Assembly: GCF_042434395.1 (NCBI RefSeq)
Contig: NZ_JBHLTP010000003.1
Location: forward strand, 868,001-932,000
Length of the DNA stretch: 64,000 nt
Direction: 5' to 3'
Origin: Pontibacillus salicampi
GTDB taxonomy: Bacteria; Bacillota; Bacilli; Bacillales; BH030062
The notes below the pieces were generated by a model. The model saw only the letters and a program-made list of their open reading frames with translations, did not search any database and was not told the origin of the DNA. Position numbers and translations under genes: made by a program. Numbering within the stretch: the stretch's first letter is position 1; each line of letters begins with the position of its first letter. This document shows, one piece after another, positions 16,146 through 24,872 of this stretch.

Positions 16146-17230
16146 TGGAACACCTTACCATTAGCACTGAAGATTCCCATTACCCGGTCTTTATTGGGGA
16201 AGGTATCCGTCATCAGATAGAACAATTACTTCCAGAAAGCTACGATAAGATAATGGTTATTACGGATTGTACAGTAGAAGAGCTGTACCTAAAGGATTTG
16301 GAGGATGCAATATCTCCCAACCGTGATGTCTTCTCTTTCGCGGTTCCAGCGGGAGAAAAATCAAAGCAATTGGACCTTTTCTTTGAATGTCATACTAAGG
16401 CGATTGAAAATGGATTGAATCGTCGGAGTGTGATACTAGCGCTAGGAGGCGGGGTTGTTGGAGATTTGGCTGGCTTTGTTGCTTCTACCTTTATGCGGGG
16501 AATTGACTATGTACAAATTCCGACTACTATTCTCGCCCACGATAGTAGTGTTGGAGGAAAAGTAGCAGTAAATCACCCGCTCGGTAAGAATATGATAGGT
16601 AATTTCCATCAGCCAAAGGCAGTAGTGTATGATACACAAACTCTATTATCCCTACCTCCAGTAGAATGGCGTTCAGGAATGGCGGAAGTAATGAAACATG
16701 CTTTCTTGGCAGATAAAGATATGCTAAAGCAATGTCTTCAGCTTCCACACTTCCAAAAGGTAACAAATGAAACGCTGATAACACTTCTAAAAAAAGGCAT
16801 ACAAATTAAAGCGAAGTATGTCCAAAAGGATGAAAAAGAACAAGGAATTAGAAGGTATTTGAACCTGGGACATACATTAGGTCATGCTTTAGAAGCTGAA
16901 GCAGGCTACACTCATTTGTCTCATGGGGAGGCTGTGGCGATTGGAATGGATTTTGCATTATTCCTTAGTCAGAAATACGTATCAAATGCTTCCTTCCCGA
17001 TATCAGAATATAGAAACTGGCTAACTAAACAAAACTATCCAACCACTGTGTTGGAAAATTATTATATTCCTTCCTTAATAGAAAGAATGAAATCAGATAA
17101 GAAGAACGAAGATGAACAAATTCGAATGGTATTGTTAGAGGAAATTGGGAAACCGATGGTATTTCCATTTCAAATAGATACACTACAAAACGAACTTCAA
17201 GCCTATCGAAACGAGGTGAAGAATTTTTGA
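16145..17230 (+). CDS. aroB: 3-dehydroquinate synthase
   Basis: An NAD- and metal-dependent enzyme making 3-dehydroquinate from DAHP, the second step of the shikimate pathway. The NAD site G-G-G-V-V-G-D-L-A-G-F is near residue 100, the substrate loop S-S-V-G-G-K-x-A-V-N-H near 135, and the metal-binding histidines lie in G-H-T-L-G-H-A and H-G-E-A-V. The 361-residue length is normal. ATG 16145 overlaps the aroC stop in TAATG; a GTG at 16136 is in the ribosome-binding site AGGTG. Confidence 0.97.
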   Translation: MEHLTISTEDSHYPVFIGEGIRHQIEQLLPESYDKIMVITDCTVEELYLKDLEDAISPNRDVFSFAVPAGEKSKQLDLFFECHTKAIENGLNRRSVILALGGGVVGDLAGFVASTFMRGIDYVQIPTTILAHDSSVGGKVAVNHPLGKNMIGNFHQPKAVVYDTQTLLSLPPVEWRSGMAEVMKHAFLADKDMLKQCLQLPHFQKVTNETLITLLKKGIQIKAKYVQKDEKEQGIRRYLNLGHTLGHALEAEAGYTHLSHGEAVAIGMDFALFLSQKYVSNASFPISEYRNWLTKQNYPTTVLENYYIPSLIERMKSDKKNEDEQIRMVLLEEIGKPMVFPFQIDTLQNELQAYRNEVKNF

Positions 17231-17604
17231 TACGTGGAGTCCGAGGCGCAACAACCGTTTCATCTAATACAGGGGATGAAATCGTTCAACGCACCAAAGA
17301 GTTATTGAATGACCTTATTACAGAAAATGCAATAGAAGCAAATCAGGTGGCCTCCGTTTTTATCTCAATGACTGAAGATTTAGACGACACGTTTCCAGCC
17401 AAAGCTTTGAGAGAAATAGATGGATGGACGTATGTACCAGTTATGTGTATGAGGGAACTAGCTGTTCCTAACAGTTTAGCTAAGTGTATTCGAATCATGA
17501 TTCACCTAAATACAGACCAGCAGCAAGAGGCAATGTATCATGCGTATCATTATGAAGCCGTACAGCTTAGACCAGATTTAATTAGAGGAGAAGAGGAGGA
17601 ATAA
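17227..17604 (+). CDS. aroH: chorismate mutase (AroH type)
   Basis: It rearranges chorismate to prephenate, the first committed step to phenylalanine and tyrosine. The 125-residue trimeric AroH fold is recognisable by R-G-V-R-G-A-T-T-V near the N-terminus (R7 in the active site) and the P-V-M-C-M-R-E-L segment with R90-type arginine. The TTG start at 17227 lies in a TTGA overlap with the aroB stop, after AGGTGA. In B. subtilis the trp genes follow; here hisC comes next. Confidence 0.95.
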   Translation: MIRGVRGATTVSSNTGDEIVQRTKELLNDLITENAIEANQVASVFISMTEDLDDTFPAKALREIDGWTYVPVMCMRELAVPNSLAKCIRIMIHLNTDQQQEAMYHAYHYEAVQLRPDLIRGEEEE

Positions 17605-17606
17605 GT

Positions 17607-18704
17607 ATGAGAACGAAACAGGTATTAAATGGGTTATCACCTTATGTTCCAGGCAAGACAATTGAAGAGGTAAAGGAAGCGTATGGCTTAGAGAAGATTA
17701 CGAAACTTGCTTCTAACGAAAATCCTTTTGGTTTTTCAGACAGAGTGAAGGAAGGTCTACAGCAGTCTATTGAGCATTTGGAGATATACCCTGATGGCTA
17801 TTCTCGGGAATTAAGAAACGTCTTATCTTCCAGGCTCGATGTACACGAAAAGCAACTGATCTTCGGTAACGGTTCGGACGAAATAATGCAAATTATTTGT
17901 CGTGCGTATTTAGAGCCAGGCACCAATACAGTAATGGCTACGCCTACCTTTCCGCAATATCGTCACAACGCTCTAATCGAAGGTGCTGAGGTACGGGAAG
18001 TACCGCTTGTCGATGGAACGCATGATCTTCAAGAGATGCTGAATCAAGTGGATGAGTTAACGAGAGTTGTATGGATATGTAATCCGAACAATCCAACAGG
18101 AACGATGATTAATCAGCACCAATTTAATGACTTTATGGCTAAATGTCCTGAGGATGTATTAGTCGTTATGGATGAAGCATACGTAGAGTATGTAACAGAC
18201 ATCGATTTCCCTGATGCACTGGCTGATTTATCAAAGTATCCGAATATGATTATTACAAGAACTTTCTCTAAGGCGTATGGATTAGCTGCGCTTAGAATTG
18301 GATATGGGATTGCTAGTGAAGCCCTAATCGCAAGTCTTGAGCCTGCCAGGGAACCATTTAATACAAATGCTTTAGCACAAAAGGCTGCTATCTATGCACT
18401 AGAGGATGATGCTTTCATTGAGAAGACCAATACAAGAACAAAACATACGAAAGATAAATTAGTGGCCTTCTGTAAAGAGAAGGGATTAGACTATTACCCT
18501 TCGGAAACCAACTTTTTGTTAGTTCACCTACCTGTTACAGGAGATGAAATGACGGAGTATCTTCTACAGAATGGGTTTATTGTACGATCTGGTGAAGCGT
18601 TAGGTATTCCTAATTCTATTCGCTTGACGATAGGCAGTGAAGAACAAATGGATGAAATTATGGCTATTATGAATAATAAGTTAGTAGAAAGTAAGCAGGT
18701 ATAA
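17607..18704 (+). CDS. hisC: histidinol-phosphate/aromatic aminotransferase
   Basis: A PLP enzyme that in Bacillus serves both histidine synthesis and the transamination of aromatic oxo-acids, which explains its place in an aromatic operon. Motifs: S-N-E-N-P-F-G near residue 36, N-P-N-N-P-T-G near 160, and the PLP lysine in T-F-S-K-A-Y-G-L-A-A-L-R near 222. It has 365 residues. ATG follows GAGGAGGA, three bases or so after aroH. Confidence 0.96.
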   Translation: MRTKQVLNGLSPYVPGKTIEEVKEAYGLEKITKLASNENPFGFSDRVKEGLQQSIEHLEIYPDGYSRELRNVLSSRLDVHEKQLIFGNGSDEIMQIICRAYLEPGTNTVMATPTFPQYRHNALIEGAEVREVPLVDGTHDLQEMLNQVDELTRVVWICNPNNPTGTMINQHQFNDFMAKCPEDVLVVMDEAYVEYVTDIDFPDALADLSKYPNMIITRTFSKAYGLAALRIGYGIASEALIASLEPAREPFNTNALAQKAAIYALEDDAFIEKTNTRTKHTKDKLVAFCKEKGLDYYPSETNFLLVHLPVTGDEMTEYLLQNGFIVRSGEALGIPNSIRLTIGSEEQMDEIMAIMNNKLVESKQV

Positions 18705-18705
18705 G

Positions 18706-19809
18706 ATGATGAAGAAAACGATTCTAGTAACGGGGCTCGGCTTAATAGGGGGCTCCGTTGCATTATCTTTAATGAAAAATAACCATGTACAGGTTTTGGG
18801 TTTCGATCAAAACGAACATTCAATGGAATTTGCGGTTCAAAATGGCATCATTCATGAAAAGGTTCAAAGCTTTCAGGAGGGTGCAAGCCAGGCTGATGTT
18901 ATTGTATTGGCTACACCTGTTTCTGTTTGTATTCAGCTGTTAAATGAGCTTGATCAAATGGAATTACCCTCTTCCGTTTTGGTTACAGACGTTAGTTCTG
19001 TAAAGAAACCAATTATGGAAGCTGCAAATCACTTGTCCAATCCTCATATACGTTTTGTTGGCGGTCATCCTATGGCAGGCTCCCATAAGCATGGAGTGGA
19101 AGCAGCGAGGGCTCATTTGTTCGAAAATGCATTCTACCTACTCGTGCCTGGTAGATTGAGCAGAGAGCAAGATGTTGCTTTACTGAAAGAGTTACTAGAA
19201 TACACCTACAGCTACATGGTAACGGTTAATGAGGAGGAGCATGATAAGATGATGGGGGTTATCTCTCATTTCCCTCATCTTATCGCCTCTTCCTTAGTCC
19301 ACCAGGCAAGAAATTGGCATAATACGTATCCATTCATGCATGAGCTTGCTGCAGGAGGATTTCGGGATGTTACGAGAATTGCCTCTAGCCATCCTAGTAT
19401 GTGGAATGACATATTACTCCAAAACAAAGAAACAGTCGTTCCTCTTCTAACGGACTGGATTGATGAGATGCAGCACCTTAAAGAATTGCTAGAAGCTGAG
19501 GATGATGTAGCGCTTCATACATATTTAAATGATGCAAAGCAATTTAGAGATGGACTGCCGATTAAGAAAAAGGGTGCTATCCCATCCTTTTATGATGTGT
19601 ATGTGGATATTCAAGACCAGCCTGGAGCCATTTCAGAGGTAACCCATATTCTTGCTCAATCCAGTATAAGTATTGTAAATATTGAAATTTTAGAGATTCG
19701 AGAGGGAATTACGGGGGCTCTTCGCTTAAGCTTTCAAACAGAAAGGGATCAAAAGCGGACACAGCTTGTGCTTAGTAGAAATGGATATGAAACAACAATT
19801 GCAAATTAA
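18706..19809 (+). CDS. tyrA: prephenate dehydrogenase with ACT domain
   Basis: It oxidatively decarboxylates prephenate to 4-hydroxyphenylpyruvate. The NAD-binding G-L-G-L-I-G-G-S lies near residue 10, the catalytic-site G-G-H-P-M-A-G-S near 124, and an ACT regulatory domain, expected to bind tyrosine, spans about 297-367. Length 367 residues. ATG 18706 (or the adjacent ATG) follows hisC by one base, indicating cotranscription. Confidence 0.96.
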   Translation: MMKKTILVTGLGLIGGSVALSLMKNNHVQVLGFDQNEHSMEFAVQNGIIHEKVQSFQEGASQADVIVLATPVSVCIQLLNELDQMELPSSVLVTDVSSVKKPIMEAANHLSNPHIRFVGGHPMAGSHKHGVEAARAHLFENAFYLLVPGRLSREQDVALLKELLEYTYSYMVTVNEEEHDKMMGVISHFPHLIASSLVHQARNWHNTYPFMHELAAGGFRDVTRIASSHPSMWNDILLQNKETVVPLLTDWIDEMQHLKELLEAEDDVALHTYLNDAKQFRDGLPIKKKGAIPSFYDVYVDIQDQPGAISEVTHILAQSSISIVNIEILEIREGITGALRLSFQTERDQKRTQLVLSRNGYETTIAN

Positions 19810-19831
19810 TCATGAAGGTAGGCGAATGTAA

Positions 19832-21127
19832 ATGAGTGATATGCACATTCTGAAAAGAGTGAGCCCTCTTTCGGGGACGATTACGGTACCTGGAGATAAA
19901 TCTATTTCTCATAGGTCTATTATGCTATCAGCTCTTGCGGAAGGCACATCCACAATTACCAACTTTTTAACGGGTGAGGATTGTTTATCAACAATTGATG
20001 CATTTCGCAAGATGGGAATTAGCATTCAAAGAGATCATTCAACTGTTACCGTGCATGGAGAAGGGCTGTATGGTTTGAAGGAATCAATGGAGCCTATTAA
20101 TTTAGGCAATTCGGGGACAACTGCACGACTCATACTAGGTATTCTGGCTGGAACACCAAACCATTATTGCTTATACGGCGATACCTCCTTATCCGTACGT
20201 CCAATGGATCGCGTAACTGTTCCTCTATCTAAAATGGGTGCGCGGTTTGATGGAAATCAAGAAGGGCGCCTGCTGCCATTGAGTGTCAGAGGGCAGGAAT
20301 TGACTCCATTGGATTACACCTTGCCAATAAATAGTGCACAAGTAAAATCAGCTATTTTACTTGGAGGTTTATTTGCAGATGGTACGACGAAAGTGACAGA
20401 ACCAGTCCCAACTAGAGACCATACAGAACGAATGCTGAAAGGGTACGGAGTGAAAGTGAAGAAAGAGCATAACACTATTTCCCTTGACGGAAAACAAACC
20501 TTATATGCTATGGATGTAGAGGTGCCTGGTGATATATCCTCAGCCGCCTTCTTCTTATGTGCTGCCGCTATGAAAGAAGGCAGCGACATTGTCGTAAAGG
20601 ATATTGGGCTAAACCCTACAAGAACAGGAGTCCTCGATATGCTGGAACGTATGGGAGCTTCTATTAGTATTCAGGTAACACGCCATATTGGGGATGAACC
20701 TATTGGAGATGTAACTGTGAAAGGTAGTAACCTATCGGCTATTTCAATATCTGGAGAGGATATCCCACGATTAATTGACGAATTACCTATTCTTGCATTA
20801 GTTGCTTCTCAAGCAAAGGGAAAGACAGTTATAACAGATGCCCAAGAATTGAGATATAAAGAAACAGATCGCATTCAAGCGGTAGTCGATACACTACAGC
20901 AAATGGGTGTCGAAATAGAGGGCACAGAGGATGGAATGGTGATTCACGGTAGTACTAAACCTTTACAAGGGGGAACCTACCATTCGTTTAAGGATCATCG
21001 AATTGGTATGATGATTGCAGTTGCTTCTTTGTTGACAGAGGATGACATTCACCTTCAGGAAGCAGATGCTATCAACATTTCGTATCCTAATTTCTTTGAA
21101 CATATGGATTCTCTACTAAAAGGATAA
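19832..21127 (+). CDS. aroA: 3-phosphoshikimate 1-carboxyvinyltransferase (EPSP synthase)
   Basis: It adds enolpyruvate to shikimate 3-phosphate. Conserved elements: P-G-D-K-S-I-S-H-R near residue 20, L-G-N-S-G-T-T-A-R near 93, and K-E-T-D-R-I near 345. At 431 residues it is standard; the B. subtilis name is aroE. It is the last gene of the aromatic operon. No terminator follows directly; instead a hairpin at 21152 overlaps the start of the next gene. Confidence 0.97.
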   Translation: MSDMHILKRVSPLSGTITVPGDKSISHRSIMLSALAEGTSTITNFLTGEDCLSTIDAFRKMGISIQRDHSTVTVHGEGLYGLKESMEPINLGNSGTTARLILGILAGTPNHYCLYGDTSLSVRPMDRVTVPLSKMGARFDGNQEGRLLPLSVRGQELTPLDYTLPINSAQVKSAILLGGLFADGTTKVTEPVPTRDHTERMLKGYGVKVKKEHNTISLDGKQTLYAMDVEVPGDISSAAFFLCAAAMKEGSDIVVKDIGLNPTRTGVLDMLERMGASISIQVTRHIGDEPIGDVTVKGSNLSAISISGEDIPRLIDELPILALVASQAKGKTVITDAQELRYKETDRIQAVVDTLQQMGVEIEGTEDGMVIHGSTKPLQGGTYHSFKDHRIGMMIAVASLLTEDDIHLQEADAINISYPNFFEHMDSLLKG

Positions 21128-21151
21128 TATTTTTTACACATATAATAATAG

Positions 21152-21207
21152 AAGCCTTCATACCTTGTACAAATAAGTTCAAGAAGGGGACAATGGTATG
21201 AAGGCTT
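21152..21207 (+). promoter_or_regulatory. start-codon-sequestering hairpin
   Basis: AAGCCTTCATACCTTGT (21152-21168) pairs with ACAATGGTATGAAGGCTT (21190-21207), with a single bulged base. The right arm contains the initiator ATG of the next gene and its first codons; the ribosome-binding site AAGGGG is in the loop. A TATAAT box lies just upstream at 21141. No T run follows, so this is not a terminator; it looks like translational control. Confidence 0.6.
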
Positions 21208-22079
21208 ACTATATTCATTCCCATCGAAGTCTGGTAAAACGTACTTGGCTGCCATTGCATATTGGGGTGGAAGGGGAGAAGTGGTGTAATCCTTTCTCGC
21301 AGCTTACTACTACAATGGAATTAAATACAGTACCTTTTTGGGTTAGCCCTGGAAAAGTATATGTTGATGTGGAATTTCCTTTATATCGGACAGAATACTT
21401 TATACCCATAGTCAGAAGGTATTTGTATCGTGGCTGCACTACTTTAATTGTGCAAGTCCCTATCATTACCGAAAAAAATCTCCAGCAAACATTTTATTCC
21501 CACTTAGAACAGCTAGATGGCATAGCCTTGGATTATATGGCAGTCCCTCGAGTTTCCCTTACCAAATTAAGCACAAGCATGGTCCTCTTCTTCGGACGAC
21601 ATAAAATTCCGTTTATTATCGTCGAGGTTACCGATAAGAAACAACTCCTAGAGAAAGAATGGCAATGGATTGCGCAAGCGCAGCACCCTTCCTTTATTCC
21701 AATAGTCCCTGTTTTCTCATTTAATGATTCATCTTCGTTCAGTTACAAAGAGTGGCTTACTTTAATGGAGGAACATCAAGTAAGGACATTGCCATCCCCC
21801 ATCACAGAAGAGCCTCTTTCGCTAGAAAATTTAAAAGCGACAGGAATTTTTCCAACAAAGGGCGAATTTATATACCAGGGAGATGCAGATTACAATATTT
21901 ATCCAGCCTATGAGCAACAAGAACAAATTGAAGGTAATGAACAAATGTTTTATCATAAAGCTATCCCATATGTTACAGTCATACGGGGACAAGTCATTCG
22001 TGCTCACTTAGAGCTAGATGATTATAACGGATACGGAAAATATCAAACCATTTCCATACCGAACCACTTTACGCAATAA
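21198..22079 (+). CDS. unrecognised 293-residue protein
   Basis: I do not recognise this protein. It is soluble, with no signal peptide or membrane segment, rich in aromatic residues, and mixed alpha/beta. Notable features are the W-V-S-P-G-K-V-Y-V-D-V-E-F stretch near residue 50, R-R-Y-L-Y-R-G-C-T-T-L-I-V near 73, and a C-terminal V-I-R-G-Q-V-I-R-A-H that resembles the end strand of the composite beta domain in amidohydrolases, though no metal-binding His motif is seen. ATG 21198 follows AAGAAGGGG at eight bases and lies in a strong hairpin. It sits between aroA and the TPR gene ypiA, where B. subtilis has nothing. Confidence 0.75.
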   Translation: MKAYYIHSHRSLVKRTWLPLHIGVEGEKWCNPFSQLTTTMELNTVPFWVSPGKVYVDVEFPLYRTEYFIPIVRRYLYRGCTTLIVQVPIITEKNLQQTFYSHLEQLDGIALDYMAVPRVSLTKLSTSMVLFFGRHKIPFIIVEVTDKKQLLEKEWQWIAQAQHPSFIPIVPVFSFNDSSSFSYKEWLTLMEEHQVRTLPSPITEEPLSLENLKATGIFPTKGEFIYQGDADYNIYPAYEQQEQIEGNEQMFYHKAIPYVTVIRGQVIRAHLELDDYNGYGKYQTISIPNHFTQ

Positions 22080-22095
22080 CGGAAAGGGTGTCAGC

Positions 22096-23358
22096 ATGCA
22101 AGGCATTGAAGAAGCCATTCAATTTATGAATGAAGGCAAATCAGATAAAGCAATAGATACACTAAGGACCGAATTATCCCGTGCTAATGACGAGGAGAAA
22201 TACACGATAGCAGAGATGTTCCTACAGTGGGGAATGACAGACGATGCTCAGGAGATACTACAAGACCTTAAGCAAAAGTATCCTGAAGAACATGAATTGA
22301 CCATTATGTTAGCAGAAATATATGTAGATCAGGAGCAGGATGAATACGCTATTGATTTACTAAATGAAATAACGGAGGAAAGTGAAGAGTATCTGGGGGC
22401 GTTAGTACAGCTTGCCGATTTATACCAGTCTCAAGGCTTATTTGAAGTAGCAGAACAGAAGTTGCTGGCAGCGAAAGATCTTGCTCCTAACGAACCTGTC
22501 ATTGACTTTGGATTGGGAGAGTTAGCATTTTCCCAAGGAGAATATCAAAAATCGATTCCATATTATGAGCGTTCAATTAGACGAAACTCTCAAATAGGGG
22601 AAACTGAAATTCCTCTTCGTCTCGCAGAGGCATATGCAATGCTTGGGGATTATGAGCAGTCCCTAGATTATTTTCAGGCTACTACAGATACAAGCCCTGA
22701 TGTATTGTTCCGATATGGGTTTACAGCATACCGATCAAATCGTAATGATATCGCCATGAGAGTATGGAAGAAATTAATAGAGGAAGATCCATTCTATCAG
22801 TCCGCTTATCCTCTCTTAGCAGAAGCGCAAGAACTAGATGGGCTTATTGAGGAAGCATACGAAACAGCGCAAAAGGGTCTGAAAAAGGATGAGTTTAACA
22901 AAGACTTATATCTACAGGCTGGTAAATTAGCGTTCCGTATGGAGAATAAGCTAGAGGGTTACCAGCTGATCAGACAAGCTATTAGCTTAGACCCTGGGCA
23001 CAGAGAATCCGTTGTATTCTTAGTGGAAAGATTGAAGGAAGACGGTGACTATGAGGCCATTAAGGATGTCTTGGAGCATATTATGGAAATGAACGAAATT
23101 GAGCCTATGTATCAATGGGAGCTTGCACGAGCAAACAATGAATTAGAATACTTTAATGAAGCATTAAATGGTTATGAGGAAGCATATAATGCATTTAAAG
23201 ATGATAGCGACTTCTTGAAGGAATATGGATACTTTCTTGTAGAAGAAGGGAAAGTAAACGAAGCGCATACGGTATTTAGTAGGTATTTGGAGATTGAACC
23301 AACTGATGAAGATGTCAGAGAGTTTATGTCCCGTTTTGAAGCAAACGAAGGTGAATGA
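22096..23358 (+). CDS. ypiA: tetratricopeptide repeat protein YpiA
   Basis: A 420-residue cytoplasmic protein composed almost wholly of TPR-type helix pairs with recurring A-x2-Y/L and G-x2-E/Y positions, from about residue 5 to the end. Such repeats mediate protein binding. ATG 22096 follows GAAAGGGTG; the frame is open upstream but has no ribosome-binding site there. It precedes ypiB/reoY, as in B. subtilis, and the pair may act together. Strongly acidic. Confidence 0.88.
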   Translation: MQGIEEAIQFMNEGKSDKAIDTLRTELSRANDEEKYTIAEMFLQWGMTDDAQEILQDLKQKYPEEHELTIMLAEIYVDQEQDEYAIDLLNEITEESEEYLGALVQLADLYQSQGLFEVAEQKLLAAKDLAPNEPVIDFGLGELAFSQGEYQKSIPYYERSIRRNSQIGETEIPLRLAEAYAMLGDYEQSLDYFQATTDTSPDVLFRYGFTAYRSNRNDIAMRVWKKLIEEDPFYQSAYPLLAEAQELDGLIEEAYETAQKGLKKDEFNKDLYLQAGKLAFRMENKLEGYQLIRQAISLDPGHRESVVFLVERLKEDGDYEAIKDVLEHIMEMNEIEPMYQWELARANNELEYFNEALNGYEEAYNAFKDDSDFLKEYGYFLVEEGKVNEAHTVFSRYLEIEPTDEDVREFMSRFEANEGE

Positions 23359-23391
23359 TTATTCCTTTTTCCAGCAAAGGAGGTCCTGGAA

Positions 23392-23952
23392 ATGAAAACG
23401 CCTGTATCGGTTGAAGATAAGAAAGAGTTTGTCCGCTGGTTTCTCAATCATTATCAATTGAAGCGCCGAGAAAGTGTTTGGATATTGAATTACCTAATTA
23501 ATCACGATTCTATCATGGAGAATGTGCACTTTGTTGAGGAGGCGCGATTCTGTCCAAGAGGGATTGTTATTTCCACCCACTGTGTAGAGGAAGTACCTTT
23601 CAGGTTTTATAAGGATCAAATAATGACAACAGATGCTGAGAAATCATTCCATGATATCAGGTTGAATCGAAAAGAACCTGTATATATCCAGCTGAACTTC
23701 AAAAATGGTCATCAGTCTTCTCAATATGCAGCAGTACTGGAGGAAAACCCTTATATACCAAGCGACTATTTCATTACAGAAAAAGACCAGGAAATCGCTG
23801 AGAAGGTTTTACAAACATCCATTTCCAACTACCAAACGGAGCAACTCATGCATAAAATTGATGCTGCCCTTGATTCAGGAAATCAAATGGAATTCCAGCG
23901 ACTGACCAAACAGCTAAATGATGTAAGACAACGATACACCCCCCACGCTTGA
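23392..23952 (+). CDS. reoY: ReoY family proteolytic degradation factor (YpiB)
   Basis: A 186-residue protein of the UPF0302/YpiB family. In Listeria the homologue ReoY works with ReoM and the ClpCP protease to control degradation of MurA, the first enzyme of peptidoglycan synthesis; that role is carried over by homology. The N-terminal half has the conserved F-V-R-W-F-L-N-H-Y and W-I-L-N-Y-L segments; the C-terminal helical part has A-L-D-x-G-N-x-x-E-F. ATG follows AAAGGAGG. Its stop lies inside a terminator hairpin. Confidence 0.88.
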   Translation: MKTPVSVEDKKEFVRWFLNHYQLKRRESVWILNYLINHDSIMENVHFVEEARFCPRGIVISTHCVEEVPFRFYKDQIMTTDAEKSFHDIRLNRKEPVYIQLNFKNGHQSSQYAAVLEENPYIPSDYFITEKDQEIAEKVLQTSISNYQTEQLMHKIDAALDSGNQMEFQRLTKQLNDVRQRYTPHA

Positions 23953-23970
23953 GGAGGGGGTGTTTTTTTG
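23936..23970 (+). terminator. Rho-independent terminator after reoY
   Basis: ACACCCCCC (23936-23944) pairs with GGGGGTGT (23956-23963), followed by seven T. The left arm includes the last codons of reoY. Confidence 0.9.
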
Positions 23971-24266
23971 TTTTTTTAAACATAATAGGTACAGATGTTT
24001 ACCCATTTTATTGTCAGAAGGACTCTTATATAGCTTGATTTAGTTTAAAAATGGCCCTCGTTTGAGAGTGTTGGAAACCCTGCTGAGTGATTCTAAAGCC
24101 AGAGAGGTTGTTTCCATTCACGGTATGCTATGGAATAGTTGAAACGCCGTAGTAAATTTTTTAACAAAATGGACACATTTTTCCATGCAGTGTATTTCTC
24201 ATTATGATAAGGTGTAGTAAAATATTAAACAGCATCCTTTGTACATAAGTTAGGAGATTAGAGTTT
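23971..24266. other. non-coding region before ypiF
   Basis: About 300 bases without a supported gene. It contains several short imperfect dyads but no convincing RNA structure. TATGAT near 24204 could be the -10 box for ypiF; the -35 box is not obvious. Confidence 0.35.
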
Positions 24267-24734
24267 ATGCAATGGAAACTAGAAGACATCAGGATGTACA
24301 CTCAAGCTAAAGAATATGTAGATACGATAATGATACCCATGCTCCCGGCTACGCTACAGGTGAAGGATGAGCAGCTGGCTACTATGACAATCCAATCGGA
24401 GATGCTGAGCGTATTTATGAACGAGATTGAGAAACAGTTTAAGGGTAGAATTCTATTATCACCTTCCTATACGTATTCTCCCAATGCCAATGTAGACTGT
24501 GAAATAGATAGACTTAATAGGTGGATAGAAGAGGCTGAAGCTCAAGGGATAGAACATGTACTATTGTTTACCACAGATCCTAAATGGAAGAAGAAAGAGC
24601 GAAAATTGAATGGCTCCTTAGTTTGGATTCCTGCTGGAGATATAGATTCTATTCAGAGTGAAGAAGCGCAAGTCTTTATTCAATCTCAAATAAATCAAAT
24701 CATAGAATTAATTACAGCTTATTGGCAAGAATAA
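24267..24734 (+). CDS. ypiF: YpiF family protein (DUF2487)
   Basis: A 155-residue soluble protein resembling B. subtilis YpiF, which also directly precedes the qcr operon. Conserved-looking segments are W-K-L-E-D-I-R-M-Y at the start, I-L-L-S-P-S-Y-T-Y near 75, and H-V-L-L-F-T-T-D-P-x-W near 107. ATG follows TAGGAG. No function is known; its position suggests a link to respiration, unproven. Confidence 0.82.
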   Translation: MQWKLEDIRMYTQAKEYVDTIMIPMLPATLQVKDEQLATMTIQSEMLSVFMNEIEKQFKGRILLSPSYTYSPNANVDCEIDRLNRWIEEAEAQGIEHVLLFTTDPKWKKKERKLNGSLVWIPAGDIDSIQSEEAQVFIQSQINQIIELITAYWQE

Positions 24735-24826
24735 TTCTTAAAGCGATTCCATACTCATCATTGACCGGGCTATGAGATTGCGCTATCATAGTAATGTCCT
24801 AGTAAACTGTGTGATATTTTACCATG

Positions 24827-24844
24827 AACGTTAATGTAAACGTT
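24827..24844 (+). promoter_or_regulatory. AACGTT-N6-AACGTT repeat upstream of qcrA
   Basis: Two copies of the palindrome AACGTT separated by six bases, about 30 bases before the qcrA start. It could be a regulator site for the respiratory operon; no known consensus is matched. Confidence 0.25.
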
Positions 24845-24872
24845 GTACCATATGGATAGAGGGGGGAAAACA

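Noticed and set aside
22018..22095. Longer N-terminus for the TPR protein YpiA
   Set aside because: The extension overlaps the preceding gene and has no ribosome-binding site; ATG 22096 has GAAAGGGTG before it.
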